Shown here: positions 24,001-35,200 of the stretch, piece after piece
Layout: each line of letters opens with the position of its first letter
How positions within the stretch are numbered: position 1 is the stretch's first letter
NCBI GenBank assembly: GCA_034770075.1
Contig: CM068383.1
Location: 8,831,778-8,895,777, forward strand
DNA from: Aralia elata
Lineage: Eukaryota; Streptophyta; Magnoliopsida; Apiales; Araliaceae
Direction: 5' to 3'
DNA length: 64,000 bases
The notes under the pieces: generated by a model
What the model saw: only the letters and a program-made list of their open reading frames with translations
Database searches by the model: none
What the model was told of the DNA's origin: nothing
Position numbers and translations under genes: made by a program

Positions 24001-27000
24001 TACAGAACCACTCCCGGAGATAGAGGACAGAGAGCCATCAGCAACTCGAACCTTGTCCTTTCCCGAACGGGGCATATATGAAGTAAAAAGGTTTGAGGAC
24101 CCAGTCATATGCTCGGAGGCACCTGTATCTATAATCCAACTATGGGAAGTAGGTGAAACATGAAAAGCACAAGGAGGGATACCTGTCTGGGCATAATGAG
24201 AGGAAGTAGGATTGGAATAGAATTTCCGAAAGGCAGTGATTTCCTCAGGAGTTAGTGCATGAGTAGTGTCTGCGGTACTAGGTACATCTGCAGAAGGTGG
24301 AGGAGTAGACATGTAGGCATGAGATCCACGTCCACGACCAGAACGACCGCCACGTCCTTTAGGACACCCATGAAGCTTAAAACAACGGTCTCTGGTATGA
24401 TTCTTCCCCCCACAATAGTCACAGTCACGGGACTCCTTCTCAATAGGAGAGGGAATGGGAAAGCCAGGCTTAGGATACGAGGCAATCAAGGCTGATCGGT
24501 CAACAAGATTTGGTTTGAGTACCATTACCCGACGCCTACTTTCCTCTTGCTGGACTCTAGCATGAGCCTCTCTCAGTGATGGAAAAGGTGTCTGACCAAG
24601 CAGTTGTGCTCGAACTTGATCAAACTCGATATTCAACCCAGCCAAGAAGTCTACAACCCTATCTTCATTAATAAACTTTTGATAAGCCGTGGCATCTTCT
24701 CGACACTTAGCTGAGAAAACCCGGTAATGATCAAGTTCCTGCCAAAGTGCATTAATATCTGCAAAATACTGTGCCACGAGTTTTTCCCCTTGATCCAACT
24801 CACGGATTCGCTTACGGATATCATATGCCTTCGACATATCACCAGAAATAGAGAAAGTTTGAGAGATAGCTTCCCAAAGTGCATAGGCAGTGTCTAAGAA
24901 CATGTAGGTACTCCACATATGGGGTTCCATTGAGTTAAAAATCCATGTTTTGACCATGGAGTTATCGGATTTCCATTCTTCCTGAGCAATACCTGCTTGG
25001 ACAGGCATAATAGTTGTACCAGTGATAAAGTGTTGCATTCGGTTTGCTTCAATCGACATACGACATGCCTGGGACCAGGCAAGATAATTATTTCCATCCA
25101 ATTTAAATGGACTAAGAACCAAAGCAGAATTGAGATGGTGATTTCTAATCATCTGTCCTTTATTGGTTTCAGTAATAGGACCAGATTCTGTCATGGTGAT
25201 ATAATAGGAGCAACAAGAATTTATCCAAGGATTTTACCAACAAGAATAATATATAGGCTTTCAACAGTAAGTAGTAGTGGTATGAAAATAGGCCAAACAC
25301 TGATATCACAGTAGCAGTTTAACACTTAGCACTGATAAAGCAAGCCAAACAAGTATATCAAGGTTCAGTTCGATCAATAAAGCAAGCCAGTTCGAAGCCG
25401 AGAAAGAAAACCTTACCAGCTTAACACTTAAAACTGATAATAGCAGCAGCAAATGAGTGTATCAAGGTAGCAGTGTATATCACAGTACGAGGGTTCAAAA
25501 GCAAGCCAAAAGCAAGCCAAATCAGAAGCCTCAGAGATAACAGTAAGGAAACAAAGGGCCGACCGAACCAAAAATGTAAGCCAAATCCAAGCAAACCTGA
25601 TTTTCTCGCTGTAAGACCACTATGGGCAGGAAGAGGAGAGAGAGGCGATCACTGTGCAAGGAGCCGCGCCGGAAAAGGTCGCCGGAGAGTACCTCACGCG
25701 CCGTGGCGTCGGCGGTCGGGCGCGTGGGCGGCGCGTGGGTCGGAAACTGGAAAGGTCCGGGTTGGTCGCCTGGCTATGGGTAACCTAATTATGGGATCAA
25801 TTTCAGTGTATGTAATCGTTTAAGCACTTGTTCAAGGAAAAACTCCTAACAGTGGCGAGCGGAAGGAAAAAAGAAAAAAAAAATTCTGGTTAATGGATCA
25901 AGCTCTGATACCATGTAAGAGTGTAGAATTTCTATACACTATATTATTTCTACATATTACATTAGTTCCCTAATTTATACAAGAGTTTGGAGCTAGTGGA
26001 GGAGGAAAACAGGGACAGTGTTTTCCTCAGTGGAGACACACAGCACACACACACAGCACACACAGCACTTCTAACAGTATTTATAGGCTGCTCAAGCTTC
26101 TTTCATGAAATTCATACCCATAGAGTTCCAATTTTTTACTGTTTCTAAGAAATATGAAAACTGCAGTGTTATGTAATGTCACAAGCAAGCATGATTCATA
26201 ATAATCTTATTAGGTGGATGGTTCCATGTGTATCCCAATTATTGACTAGCTTGTTTTTTTACACCACATAATAATCTTATTTTTAGGTGGATGAGGCAGC
26301 CTTCGAGACAAATGAAGAGAGAGCTTTATGGAGCGCTTTCTTGTCATTAAGAAGCAAAATTCATCCTGGTAACTTATCGTCTTGGCGATTTTCCACTTTG
26401 TCTAGTTGATGCTATTTTCTGTTTGCAGACACTGTTTCCAATCTAAGATCCAAATCATGATGTGTGTGAGAGCACCTATATTAATATGAGTATTATTATA
26501 TTTACAAAGAACTCTTACAAAAAATAGTTTACAAAATGATGTGTCAAAGTGTAAATAGTAGATGATCCACCATACATGGGTAGGTCCAATGATTGTAACC
26601 AATTACAACCATACACATCATTTTGTCTCTCTTTTTTGTAACAATTCTTTAGTCACCAAAGCATTATTGATTAATATATAATTGTATGTGCTATTTTAAT
26701 ATGAAATATCAGTTTTATTAAAATCTTGAATGCTTCAACGTGGCAGGGAATTATGTTTTAATCCATAATTCCATAAATCATATAAGAACTACCTAAAGTA
26801 AACAAGTAACTGCTAATTCATTAATTTAACTAGTCAATTAAGCTTTGTTTATTTTAAGTAAAAGTCAATACGTCAAAGGAAAGGAATAAAAATGCGCTTT
26901 GAGAGTGCATTTGCTACCATAGAGTAGTGGATTGCGCTTTCTGATTTCCATTTGATGAAGTACTTCAGAGTTCAGACTTAGGCAAACATCTTTTGTTTCA

Positions 27001-27873
27001 TGTTCATTTAATAACTATTAACTTTTCAGGATCAGCTGTTTTGAGTCAGTTTTCTTTAACTTCTTGTTCTTCCTTCAGGTATTGAGGTGGATGATTTTGT
27101 TGAAACATCTTCACAACTGTTAATACCGCTAGAGGATTTCTTTGAGAATGTCTTTGTAATGGTGGTACGTACCAGCAGACTTTTCTTAAATGATAAATGT
27201 ATTCAGTTTACTGTTAAAGTAGCCATTTCTTACAGATGTGTTTTTGGTTTGTCTATACTGAGGCTTCTGTAGTTTGACATTGGGATAGAAGTTACCTTAT
27301 ACTATGGTAATAATACATGCTAGTTGGTGAATCTTTCCCCTCATTTAAAGGTTTGCATGTTAGAATCATGTTAAAAACCAGGAAGCTGATTTCTCTTCAC
27401 CCAAGGCCCAAGAAGTTATTAAACAGCTCTCGCCTACCAGAAGCCATGCTACAAATTGTAGTAAATTTCATCCGATGGCAAATTCCTTGAGAACCTAGGG
27501 TCAAGCCCCACGAACTTTAGACCAATTCAGAAGTAGTGGTGGCTAAATCTGTACTGTTATGGGGACTACGATTCAAAATGCCATTGTCTAATTTAACGTC
27601 GAACAATATTGTAGATGATCAGTTTTGATATGTGCAACAGAGCGGGAAAACAAAAGTATTCTTGTGTTTTTTATCTGTTTTAGTGGGAATATATTGCGAT
27701 TGTGCTCATTCATATGTATGTATATATAGCATAAGTATATATGTATTAATATATGTGCAACTTTCTACGTGCAGGAAGATGAAAAAATCAGAAACAACAG
27801 ACTTGCACTACTCCAGAAAATTGCTGACCTTCCGAAAGGGATAGCAGACCTATCAGTTTTGCCGGGATTTTGA
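12043..27873 (+). CDS. EDD1: Organellar glycine--tRNA ligase (EDD1), 5' part missing
   Basis: The gene encodes the chloroplast/mitochondrial bacterial-type glycyl-tRNA synthetase, in which alpha and beta subunits are fused; it charges tRNA-Gly in organelles. Exons seen: about 12043-12104, 12202-12298, 12383-12472, 13330-13399, 13515-13583, 13872-13979, 15794-16020, 16729-16828, 17385-17481, 17564-17675, 18044-18096, 18791-18880, 20433-20536, 26287-26368, 27079-27164, 27775-27873. Recognisable stretches include RFKESFRGLPKALL, NSLAMSDLATAV, GINPEVVRSILKERAN, EAYSRPTRIV and the terminal LPKGIADLSVLPGF. Only the second half of the beta part is present; the catalytic alpha part lies before the gap or outside. 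Most exons before 20537 hold one or more extra bases (exon 20433-20536 has two), while 18791-18880 and the last three are clean. A copia element sits in the intron 20537-26286. An AATAAA lies at 27939. Confidence 0.88.
15165..15740. mobile_element. Degenerate hAT-like non-autonomous element in an EDD1 intron
   Basis: The ends are GC-rich in an AT-rich intron and carry GGCG/CGCC and GGCGTCC motifs in opposite orientation: GTCACGGTGCC with CCGTCCATGGCG on the left, and GCGTCCAAGGCGTCACC with CGCCGAGGCGACGC on the right. An AT-rich middle without coding capacity lies between. This layout is typical of short hAT-related elements in plants. Neat terminal repeats and a target duplication cannot be read, perhaps because the region is rich in base errors. 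The right end lies about 55 bp upstream of the exon at 15794. Confidence 0.45.
20638..20642. other. Target-site duplication GTATT, left
   Basis: These five bases directly precede the copia LTR and are identical to 26077-26081. Confidence 0.92.
20643..20811 (-). repeat. Copia 3' LTR
   Basis: 169 bp with TG...CA ends. Compared with the 5' LTR it has an extra GACAGT and one T/C change before the CA-rich run. It lies in the error-prone part of the contig, so these differences may not be real. Confidence 0.95.
20812..20822 (-). promoter_or_regulatory. Polypurine tract of the copia element
   Basis: The minus strand reads TTGAGGGGGAG directly before the 3' LTR. It primes plus-strand DNA synthesis in LTR elements. 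Confidence 0.85.
20819..22282 (-). pseudogene. Copia reverse transcriptase and RNase H, frameshifted
   Basis: The reverse transcriptase part (about 22282-21330) can be followed in pieces: VERLKARLVAKGYTQ, the YVDD box near 21760-21790, and the end of the fingers-palm region. Every few hundred bases a one-base insertion changes the frame relative to the clean version at 1-902. RNase H follows: FFSDSDWAG and STSGYCSFVGG near 21300-21230, then SSAEAEYRA at about 21170 and the conserved end LADILTKGLS. The final frame 21178-20819 (119 residues) is intact and ends just before the polypurine tract. Confidence 0.85.
22283..23716 (-). CDS. Copia integrase frame, ending at an internal stop
   Basis: A 477-residue frame beginning just inside the pre-integrase domain (LGHPSF). 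The integrase core shows DVWGP, FIDCHSRVTW and HSDNGREYSN, with NGVAERKNRH carrying the final acidic residue. The frame continues through the linker with two 23-residue repeats (22644-22781). It stops at TGA 22285-22283 where WELV would start the reverse transcriptase. The same stop occurs at 905-903, so it is a genuine mutation rather than a local read error. Confidence 0.88.
   Translation of the reverse strand: MGHPSFSVLEYLFPSLVKNCNKTQFLSEPCELGKHKRLTYSAINSRQSESFAIIHTDVWGPSRIVSRSGFRWFVSFIDCHSRVTWIYLLRSKNEVFDCFQDFHKMIQTQFNAKVKILHSDNGREYSNNHAFESYLSRHGIILQTSRVKTPEQNGVAERKNRHLLEVARTLMFTMNTPKFLWGDAVLTAAFLINRLSSRSLGNKSPISLLQHIPTPSPSPRVFGCVCYVHDKSPTRGKLDPKALRCVFIGYSPTQKGYKYFHPPSHKVFVTRDVTFWESAPFYSSSPSPQGEDVIDEEETFPFEIGITNTSIIIPSSSTPVVVSDNPTQGELQLQSIPSSSTPVVVSDNATQGELQLQSEPELRTYSRKGKNKVTIAAPLHQPCPEPSLGNTNGMNPDPICSSSDTDIPIALRKGVRSCTQHPISNFVSYDKLSASYHSFVSSLSSISIPQGWKEAISNEKWKHAMIEEMNALKKNDT
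23743..25194 (-). CDS. Copia gag-protease open frame
   Basis: A 483-residue open frame. The gag region (UBN2/Retrotran_gag type) covers roughly residues 20-200. A CCHC knuckle, CDYCGGKNHTRDRC, lies near residue 260, followed by a basic Gly/Arg stretch (GRGGRSGRGRG). The aspartic protease motif IDTGASEHM is near residue 358. The ATG at 25194 lies about 0.7 kb after the primer site. The frame ends at 23743 while the following pre-integrase motif LHQWHRRLGHPSF is in another frame. The shift lies near 23790 and is present in both versions. In most copia elements gag and pol share one frame, so this one is probably broken. Confidence 0.88.
   Translation of the reverse strand: MTESGPITETNKGQMIRNHHLNSALVLSPFKLDGNNYLAWSQACRMSIEANRMQHFITGTTIMPVQAGIAQEEWKSDNSMVKTWIFNSMEPHMWSTYMFLDTAYALWEAISQTFSISGDMSKAYDIRKRIRELDQGEKLVAQYFADINALWQELDHYRVFSAKCREDATAYQKFINEDRVVDFLAGLNIEFDQVRAQLLGQTPFPSLREAHARVQQEESRRRVMVLKPNLVDRSALIASYPKPGFPIPSPIEKESRDCDYCGGKNHTRDRCFKLHGCPKGRGGRSGRGRGSHAYMSTPPPSADVPSTADTTHALTPEEITAFRKFYSNPTSSHYAQTGIPPCAFHVSPTSHSWIIDTGASEHMTGSSNLFTSYMPRSGKDKVRVADGSLSSISGSGSVVCTPSLTLSSVLHIPSFTANLLSVQRLSESLHCSVTFFPHHCIFQDLVTGQQIGSGSAVDGLCYLDVHSSKMALLRLFTLFQTPT
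25195..25901 (-). other. Copia 5' leader with a GC-rich island
   Basis: Untranslated leader between primer site and gag. It repeats the motif AAGCAAGCCA several times (about 25336-25520) and holds a strongly GC-rich block at about 25660-25755, built of GGCGCGTGGGCGG-like units, unlike the AT-rich surroundings. Version 1 has 18 more bases in this block (about 4300-4385). Confidence 0.75.
25902..25913 (-). promoter_or_regulatory. Primer binding site for initiator tRNA-Met
   Basis: TGGTATCAGAGC on the minus strand, abutting the 5' LTR without spacer. Confidence 0.92.
25914..26076 (-). repeat. Copia 5' LTR
   Basis: 163 bp with TG...CA ends, followed on the minus strand at once by the tRNA-Met primer site. 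It would carry the element promoter, directed leftward, antisense to EDD1. Confidence 0.95.
26077..26081. other. Target-site duplication GTATT, right
   Basis: These five bases directly follow the copia LTR and are identical to 20638-20642. Confidence 0.92.
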
Positions 27874-29297
27874 GTTTTGTCTTAGCTTTTAGTCCTATAA
27901 AGATGAAGAATCTTCATTCTTTTAAGAGAGAGAATATGAATAAAGAAAGCAGTGAAAAAATGATAATGTAATTCTTTTTAACAGTGCCTTGTAACCAAAA
28001 CGGTGATCTCTAAATTCCAGGCTTGTAGCTTACCCAGAACAAAAAAAAAACCCAGATATGTATATTGTACTCTAATTACCTGTTGATATTTAAAACTTAA
28101 TTCATTCTCCAAGTCTGTATTTTATTTTGTATTTTCTTTTTAATCAAGTGTATATTCAGTGATTAATTTAAGATATAGAAAGATCAATCTGAAAATATTT
28201 TTCTTCATTCAGTATAGTTTTGTGACGGTACTTTTCTCTGAAAGCTGGAATTTTTTATTTTTTATTTTCCCGAAATACCAGTGCCAAATATACAGTGGCA
28301 AATTTTCCCACTTGTATGCAATAATCATTTCCAGGTGGATATCATGCAAATTGTAGGTGAGGAATTTGTATACATTGAGAATTAGAGTTTATATTGGGGT
28401 CAGGAGGTGAGAAATTTATTTAATATATTATACATTTTATTTTATAAAATTATTAAAATTTTAATACATTTATTAAATATCAATTTGTTAATTAGTTGGG
28501 TAATATATTTATTTCTTCATTTGCGTGATAAACTAATTGAATTTGTTGAGAAATTTAATTATTTTACATAAAAAGTACATGGTTATTTAGCTAAAAAATG
28601 AATATCGTAAAATATATACATGGTAATATTGAATTCTTACCAAATTTCATAATAATTATTATCAGTAATTACATAATTTTTATTAAATAAAATATAATAA
28701 ATTCTTATTATAATTTTGATTTTATAAATATTCTCAGTAGATTATCATTATATTATATTGATGGAATATATTTATGTGTTGATTCATTATATTCAATGAA
28801 CTGATTAATTATATTTTTTATAATTAATTATGTCATAAAATATTATTATTTATTTAATTCAACTTTATATCACATACATTTATAATGTATCAGACACATT
28901 TGAGACAAAAAGAATTTAAAAGTTCTAACACTATCATTTTTTTTTAAATTAACATTTACATAAAATAAAGTATGTACAAATTAAAATGTAAAAGAAAAAA
29001 AAATTACTATTTATCATTATTATCACACGAGGACTACAGAACAATAAATTCGGATTTTCAGATTAGGTTCTTACTCATCTTCTGTCTCTTTCTCTCACTA
29101 CTACTCCTACTCTCTCTCCCTACACTGCATTGCGGCTAGGGTTTCTTCCCTTTCTCTCTTTACTTTCTACAATTTTTAGGGTTTTTTGTGGGTTTTGAGA
29201 TCTATTATAGCCTGATGGATAGGGATTGGAATTAGTGTTTCGAGGGAAAGTTGCAGAAAGCTCTAAAGGCAGGTTTTTTATTGGGTTAGGACCAGAA
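27874..29297. promoter_or_regulatory. Spacer between EDD1 and RGGA, with RGGA promoter and leader
   Basis: The first part is the EDD1 3' flank. 28400-29000 is highly AT-rich without reading frames. The leader of RGGA (29075-29220) is pyrimidine-rich with CTCTCTC runs and two TAGGGTTT telo-boxes at 29137-29144 and 29177-29184. Telo-boxes in leaders are known from plant genes for the translation machinery, which suits an mRNA-binding protein. The transcription start was not determined. Confidence 0.6.
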
Positions 29298-32200
29298 ATG
29301 GCGACTGCAAACCCCTTTGATTTGCTCGTCGATGATGATAACGATGACCCATCTCAGCTGATTGCTATTCAGCAGCAAAAGATCGTGTCCAAGAAAGCGC
29401 CAGCTCCGGCGGCTGCTCAGCCTGCTAAGCAGCAATCAAAGCCGGTGGCTAAGCTTCCGTCTAAACCTGCACCTCCGGCTCAGGCTGGTGAGCTTCTCAT
29501 TTGTTCTCTTCTTTTGTATTTTTATTTTTGATTGCATGATACAGAAATGATGAGCTACAGTGTTTATTTTTTATTTTATTTTTGGTTTAAAGTTATGTAG
29601 AGATTTTTCTCTGGTGTAGGGGTAGATATAGTATTTGGGTGTTATTGAATGGCACAGGTCACACAAGATTGCTTCTTTTTATCATTTTTATTTGTTATTA
29701 AACTTTTGGTGTTTTTAGCCTGAAACAACATTTTCCGGACATATGGTTAAAAAGTAATGAGTGTTTCTGTGGTCATTACAATTAAGGTTTAAAATGATAA
29801 GGTTGTGTTGTCTTGCATACACGAGGTTTCAGTTGTTTCATGGTTCTGCTTGTGACAATCTATGTTCTTTTAAACGCCCGTCTTTTCCCCAAAAGGAGTC
29901 CCATATGCAAAAGTTGTGAATATTAAGGATGTATACTTTTTTCCATGTTTAAGGGACTAAAGTAATAATCGGTTGTTAGTTTAGTAGTAGTGGCATGTTA
30001 ATAAAATTATGTTGGTAACTTTTAGGACATTGTTTGTTTAGTAGTGGTGGCCTATTAACGAATGATGGTAACTTTAAGGACATTGTGTCATCATATAGTA
30101 CTATTATCAAATGTCAATAAAAAAGGATTCTTTTTGTTTAACAAATTTTTTTGGCAAATGAGACTCTTCTTGTGGAACAAAGAGTATCACTTTAGTCTAT
30201 GGTTGCTGAGCAAATGTTCTTTTGACTAAATTTTAAAAATCTTACTGCATGTTGTTTGTAGTAGCTTCCAGTGTTCCTCAACTTTTGTGATATGACTATT
30301 ACTAATGCTGTCAATATGATATTTATATTTTTAACAGCTTTTTGGGAAATATTGAAACCTGAAATGAATAATACAGATAAAATATTCATTATTCATCTTT
30401 GGGACTATAATGATTTAATAATTCTGTATGTTCAATTATATTTGTTTTGATGCTATTTGTGGTTTGTTTGAGATGTTTTTTGTGAATTTTTCATCTTTGA
30501 TTCTTTTTATATTTTTATTATTGCATTTTCTGGAACTGGGAATACCAAAGAGTTCTTCTGAGATGTTCTTTAAATTACATAGATGAAGTTTGGTCTTTTG
30601 TTTTACATCAGGGTTGGGAATAAAGTAAAAAGAGTAATGGTAGAAGTGTCAGTGTCTTAAATGAAAATATTATTTTATTACATGGCCAATCACAAGTGAT
30701 GTAGTCAACAAATGTAATAATGACACATCATATGAGACCCACATTTGAGACCCTAGCATTACTCTCACTGAAGATTCTGGCACAAAGTTGCCAGCGGTTC
30801 TTCATTTGGGGCACCTTTAAAGTGAATAATTATTTAATAGCAGTCTCATTGTTCATCTTCAAAGCCTAGTCTTTTGTTTCCTATTATTCTGTTGTTTTAC
30901 AATTAATTCTTGTCTGCATTGTATTGTGTTAATTTATCCTGGGGGATTTTTCTCTATGATGATTAAGTGATGACGAGTCCGATCAAAACTAATCCATTCA
31001 ACCCTGACGACAATTCGAGGCATTTGTCTTAGAGGAAACCCCCCATTACTTCTGTCTGACTTGTCAATTTTTTTATATATTTTTTTGGTATGAACCGTAT
31101 GGTCTCCCAACGATTTATGAACTCGATATTATTTGAGCCTTTTCTAGAAGGAGAATGCTATCTTATTAGTTTCTGTTTCCATATAGTCACTTTGGCCGCT
31201 ATGTCCATGTTAATTTACAATGTGGGCTGCACGAAAGGGCACATAGTATCCGAAATAGTTTCTTTTCCAAATTGGCATTGCACTTGAAGGGCGTTAGATT
31301 AGTATCAAAATTTATGTTGTATAAAAACTCTACTGCATTTTGGCTTGGATTGTTCAATTTCGGGCTAGGTTATGTTGGTCAAAGATTTAGAGATGTGGGA
31401 CAGAGTACTAGATTTCTTTGGAATACTACTTTGGAGGAGATTTTTCTAGATAGTCATGCATTTAGTGGCAAACTCTTCACTGCTGTCTTACTTTTCTTTT
31501 GACACCAGTTAATAACTCATATTGGGTGAATACAAATGTATGATAAAATTGTTTATTATTTATTCTTTACTTGCTTTTAAAAAATTAAATTTCTGAATTT
31601 TATATTCCTTATTCCAGTGATGTGATTGTGTTAAAAACATTATTTTTTTACTAATGTTCATATTTTTCTATTTCCTGTACTTATTAATGTGTTTGTTTAT
31701 TTTGTGCAGTGAGAGAGTCAAAGAGTGAAGGTGCCCGTGGGGGAGGACGTGGTGGTGGGCGTGGATATGGGCGTCGTGGTGGAGGTGGTTATAATAGAGA
31801 GTTTGCCAGCAATGAGAATTCTTTCAGCAACAGTGGTTTTGCCGGTGGTAAAGGTGTCATTGAAGAAACTGATTCTGGAAGAACTTCTGAAAGGCGTGGT
31901 GGTTATGGTGGACCTCGTAGTGGATTCCGTGGTGGTCGCCATGGTGGCTATGGCAATGGAGAAGAGGGAGCCGGGGATCACACTCGTAGAGTATTTGAAC
32001 GTCACAGTGGGACAGGGCGAGGGTAATTAGTTCCTCATAGTAGTTGTGTTGGATTCTCTGTTTTGGCATTTTTACTCCATATTTATGGATTAACCTTGGA
32101 TCCATCCTATGTTTAATATATGATCTCTATTACATCATCTAATGTACAGAAATGAGTACAAACGCGAAGGAGCTGGTCGAGGGAACTGGGGAACACAGAC

Positions 32201-35200
32201 TGATGAAATTTCTCAGTGAGTCTTTCCTGTGATCTTTACAACATCATTATGTGTCATTCAGTTATATGTTTATTTTATTTTCTTTTATGTTTGTGTGGGC
32301 TCATGCAGTCAATAATCTGTAAATGTTGACCTCTTATTGTCTATCCAGGGTGACTGAGGAAGTTGCCAATGAAGATGAGAAAATTTTGGGTGCTGAGAAG
32401 CCCCTGGGAGAGGAAGATGCTACGGATGGAAACAAGGAGAAACCTACAAACGAACCTGAAGAAAAGGAGCCAGAGGATAAGGTGAATGTCTTTAACTATC
32501 GTATTATATGTTTTCTCTTTTATTCACATCCCCCAATTTAAAAATTCATATTATATGTACTCTTGAATTGAAGTATTGAACTATGAGAACGTGTTGAGCA
32601 CATCTTAGTAGGCTGTTTATTATCCTAGATTATAATTAGGGTGTCTTTTATGCAATATACAGAGGGGTAGAAAGAAGAGATTATCAAATTAATGTTCTTT
32701 CTTCTGATAAGTAATAGCAATTCTATGAGTCATTTGATAGGAATATTTTAGGGAAGTTGTCCTCTCTGTCTTTCTTTTAGACTTGGTAAGAAGTTGTTCT
32801 TCGCTTGTAGGTACCCTCTTTGTCAGTGAGTATTCCACTACTATTCTTCCTTTTTTTCAAAATAAAAAAGTAAGTACCATTTTAAAAAACTTCGTTAGTA
32901 TTGTTTCAATACCGGAGATGGTGGTTCTCAGTGGTTTTTCATTGCTGAGTTCCTTGTCGATATGGTTAAGGATTATTATATTCGACTGCATCCTGTGATA
33001 CTTTAGAAACTGCTTCCTGTGATGAAAGTGAGTACTTATTTGTCAGTGAACTGCTAAATTTCATTTCAATAGAAGTCTCTGATTTGATTCAGTAGTTGAC
33101 AACTGCTGAACTTTCTATTATGGCAATCTGGAGCTGTTGAACTTACTCGCTCAACACAACTACGCTTTTTACTCCAAGCTAGTTGGGTTAGGCCTAGTTT
33201 TGAACTTAGAACTTCAAATAAAGTACCAAAAATAAAAGCTATATAATGCATAATGTTAATTTGTCTTCGGGGAAAGGACACTTAACGAGATTATAAGCAC
33301 GCAGGGATAGCTGAAATTTCTAACTGAAAGTGAAATGGTAGCTGAAATTGAATCTAATATTTAAAAATGCTGGATACCTTACGATGTAGCAGCTGATCTT
33401 ACCCAGTTTCTCATCTTATTTGATTTTGTGCTTTAAGTTGTCTAATAAGTTAAGACAAACAACCCTGCCTTTTTGGTTTTTGGTCCAAAAGGCTACAAGT
33501 TGGGGAAAAAGTTGACCAGACAGGCTCTATGAGAGAAAAGATCTATCTGATAATAAAAATCAAACCTGACAATGTAATAATGGTTCTAGTTGTCAAAAAA
33601 AAAGAAAAAAGGAAAGAGAACTTGTAATGGTTTATTCAGCGGCGGCTCAATCCTAAGTTTGTTATTTATCTATTGATCTACTCATGGAATAATGTGTTCA
33701 TGGTATACTTCTTGAGCTTTGTAGGAGATGACACTAGAAGAGTATGAGAAAGTTCTGGAAGAGAAAAGGAAAGCTTTGGACGCACTTAAAACTGAGGAAA
33801 GGAAGGTGGAAATAGATAAAGAGCTTGCGTCCATGCAACAGCTCTCAAACAAGAAGAGCAGTGATGATATCTTCGTTAAATTGGTGAAATATCCTGGAAC
33901 TCTTTTTGGAATTATGCCATAATTGTCAACTTTATGTACTTGTTGAAAGTTTCTACGAACATTAATTTGCTATGCAAGTATATTTAATGTGTGCTAATTG
34001 AATTTGTCTTTTAGGGCTCTGACAAGGATAAGCGGAAAGAGATTGCTGAGAAGGAGGAAAGAGCCAAGAAGGTACTGCCATGGCATTTACTTCTGCATCC
34101 ATTAGCATTGCCTTCATGGTCCCGTGTGCAGTCTTCTCTTGTTTGTCACCTTTTTCCATTGTAGTATTTGAATTTAAAGATCAATTTGTTGAATTCAGCT
34201 CCTCAGGCAGTTCTGATGCTTGTTGGTTTGCACCAGTTTTCACAATTGTGGAACGCATGCGACATTTTTGTGGTGTGTGACTAGGCTTGCTGACTGCCTA
34301 TGTCACACTTCAAATTTCACGAATAAAGATAAAGCAACGTAATGACAATGCAAACATCAACTACTTTTATCGACTGCGGTTCATTTCTTACTGCTTTTAA
34401 ATTGCTACTCATGTTTCCTGCTGACTCTGGAATTTTGTTTTACCGTTCATGCTTACTATTATGCGATAGCAACTTGGGTTCTCAATTTATTGTATTCCTC
34501 TTGAACTTGAGTAGCTGAGCATTAATTTTTCATAAGATACCTTTCCACTTTTGTCCTCTCTACTATTGGTTCCCCTTTTCCTTCTCCCCAGTAATTTTGT
34601 AACCCACGTAGTATTGCTCCCATATTCCCCCATTCTTTGTATTTTCTCAGTTTTTCTCCTTTTGTTCACCCTTTGGTTCTTTCTTTATGCTTTTTGATTT
34701 TTGATTGCTGCAGGAAGTCGGGTCTTCTTTTATGATGTTTCTAGCCATGGTTAGCATGCTAGAACTAAAATGTTCTTTGTAATATCAAGTATCAACTCTT
34801 TCTGTTGCTCATGCATACTCATTACTGGCGAATAGGAAAACATGCTTCAGTAATTTTACTTCTATTTCTTTTCTTTGTGGCCATGTGAACCATGGAATGA
34901 GGCATTTCATAGGACAACATACTGAACAGAGTTTATTAGATTAGGATCCCGTAAAATAACATGACATAATATTTATTAGCACTTCCACTGTTAAGTTTTG
35001 GCGAGTTTATGGTGGTGTTCATTCTTGTAATTGCAGTCTCTCAGCATTAATGAGTTCTTGAAGCCTGCTGAGGGCGAGAGGTACTACGGTCCTGGTGGTC
35101 GGGGTCGGGGTCGTGGACGTGGTTCTAGGGGAGAAGGTTCTGGCAGCCGTAGTGGAAGCAGCTATGTGGAAGCCCCAGCCATTGAAGATCGTAGCCAGTT

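Larger units (their letters stand above)
20643..26076 (-). mobile_element. Complete Ty1/copia retrotransposon in an EDD1 intron
   Basis: The element is 5434 bp, with LTRs at 20643-20811 and 25914-26076, and is flanked by GTATT on both sides (20638-20642, 26077-26081). On the minus strand the order is 5' LTR, tRNA-Met primer site, 0.7-kb leader, gag-protease, integrase, reverse transcriptase, RNase H, polypurine tract and 3' LTR. It expands a host intron of about 0.3 kb to 5.75 kb and is antisense to EDD1. The LTRs differ by one base change and short CA or GACAGT length changes, so the insertion is recent. A stop and a frameshift shared with version 1 make the polyprotein defective. Lineage within copia was not determined. 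Confidence 0.96.
21366..33033. repeat. Duplicated segment, version 2 (matches 1-11942)
   Basis: This is the partner of the first 11.9 kb. Here the RGGA exons are clean, while the copia reverse-transcriptase part (21366-22280) carries about 15 extra bases relative to 1-905 and is frameshifted. The match ends at 33033 only because the other version meets the gap. Sequence to the left of 21366 (12043-21365) has no partner in the window; its partner would lie before base 1. Confidence 0.9.

Noticed and set aside
31090..31502. Two adjoining frames in RGGA intron 1
   Set aside because: They lie inside a confirmed intron, show no family motif, and are not kept open in the duplicate version.
31718..32105. 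Several reading frames on both strands over RGGA exon 2
   Set aside because: They are shadows of the Gly/Arg-rich coding sequence; only the frame consistent with splice phases and family motifs is kept.
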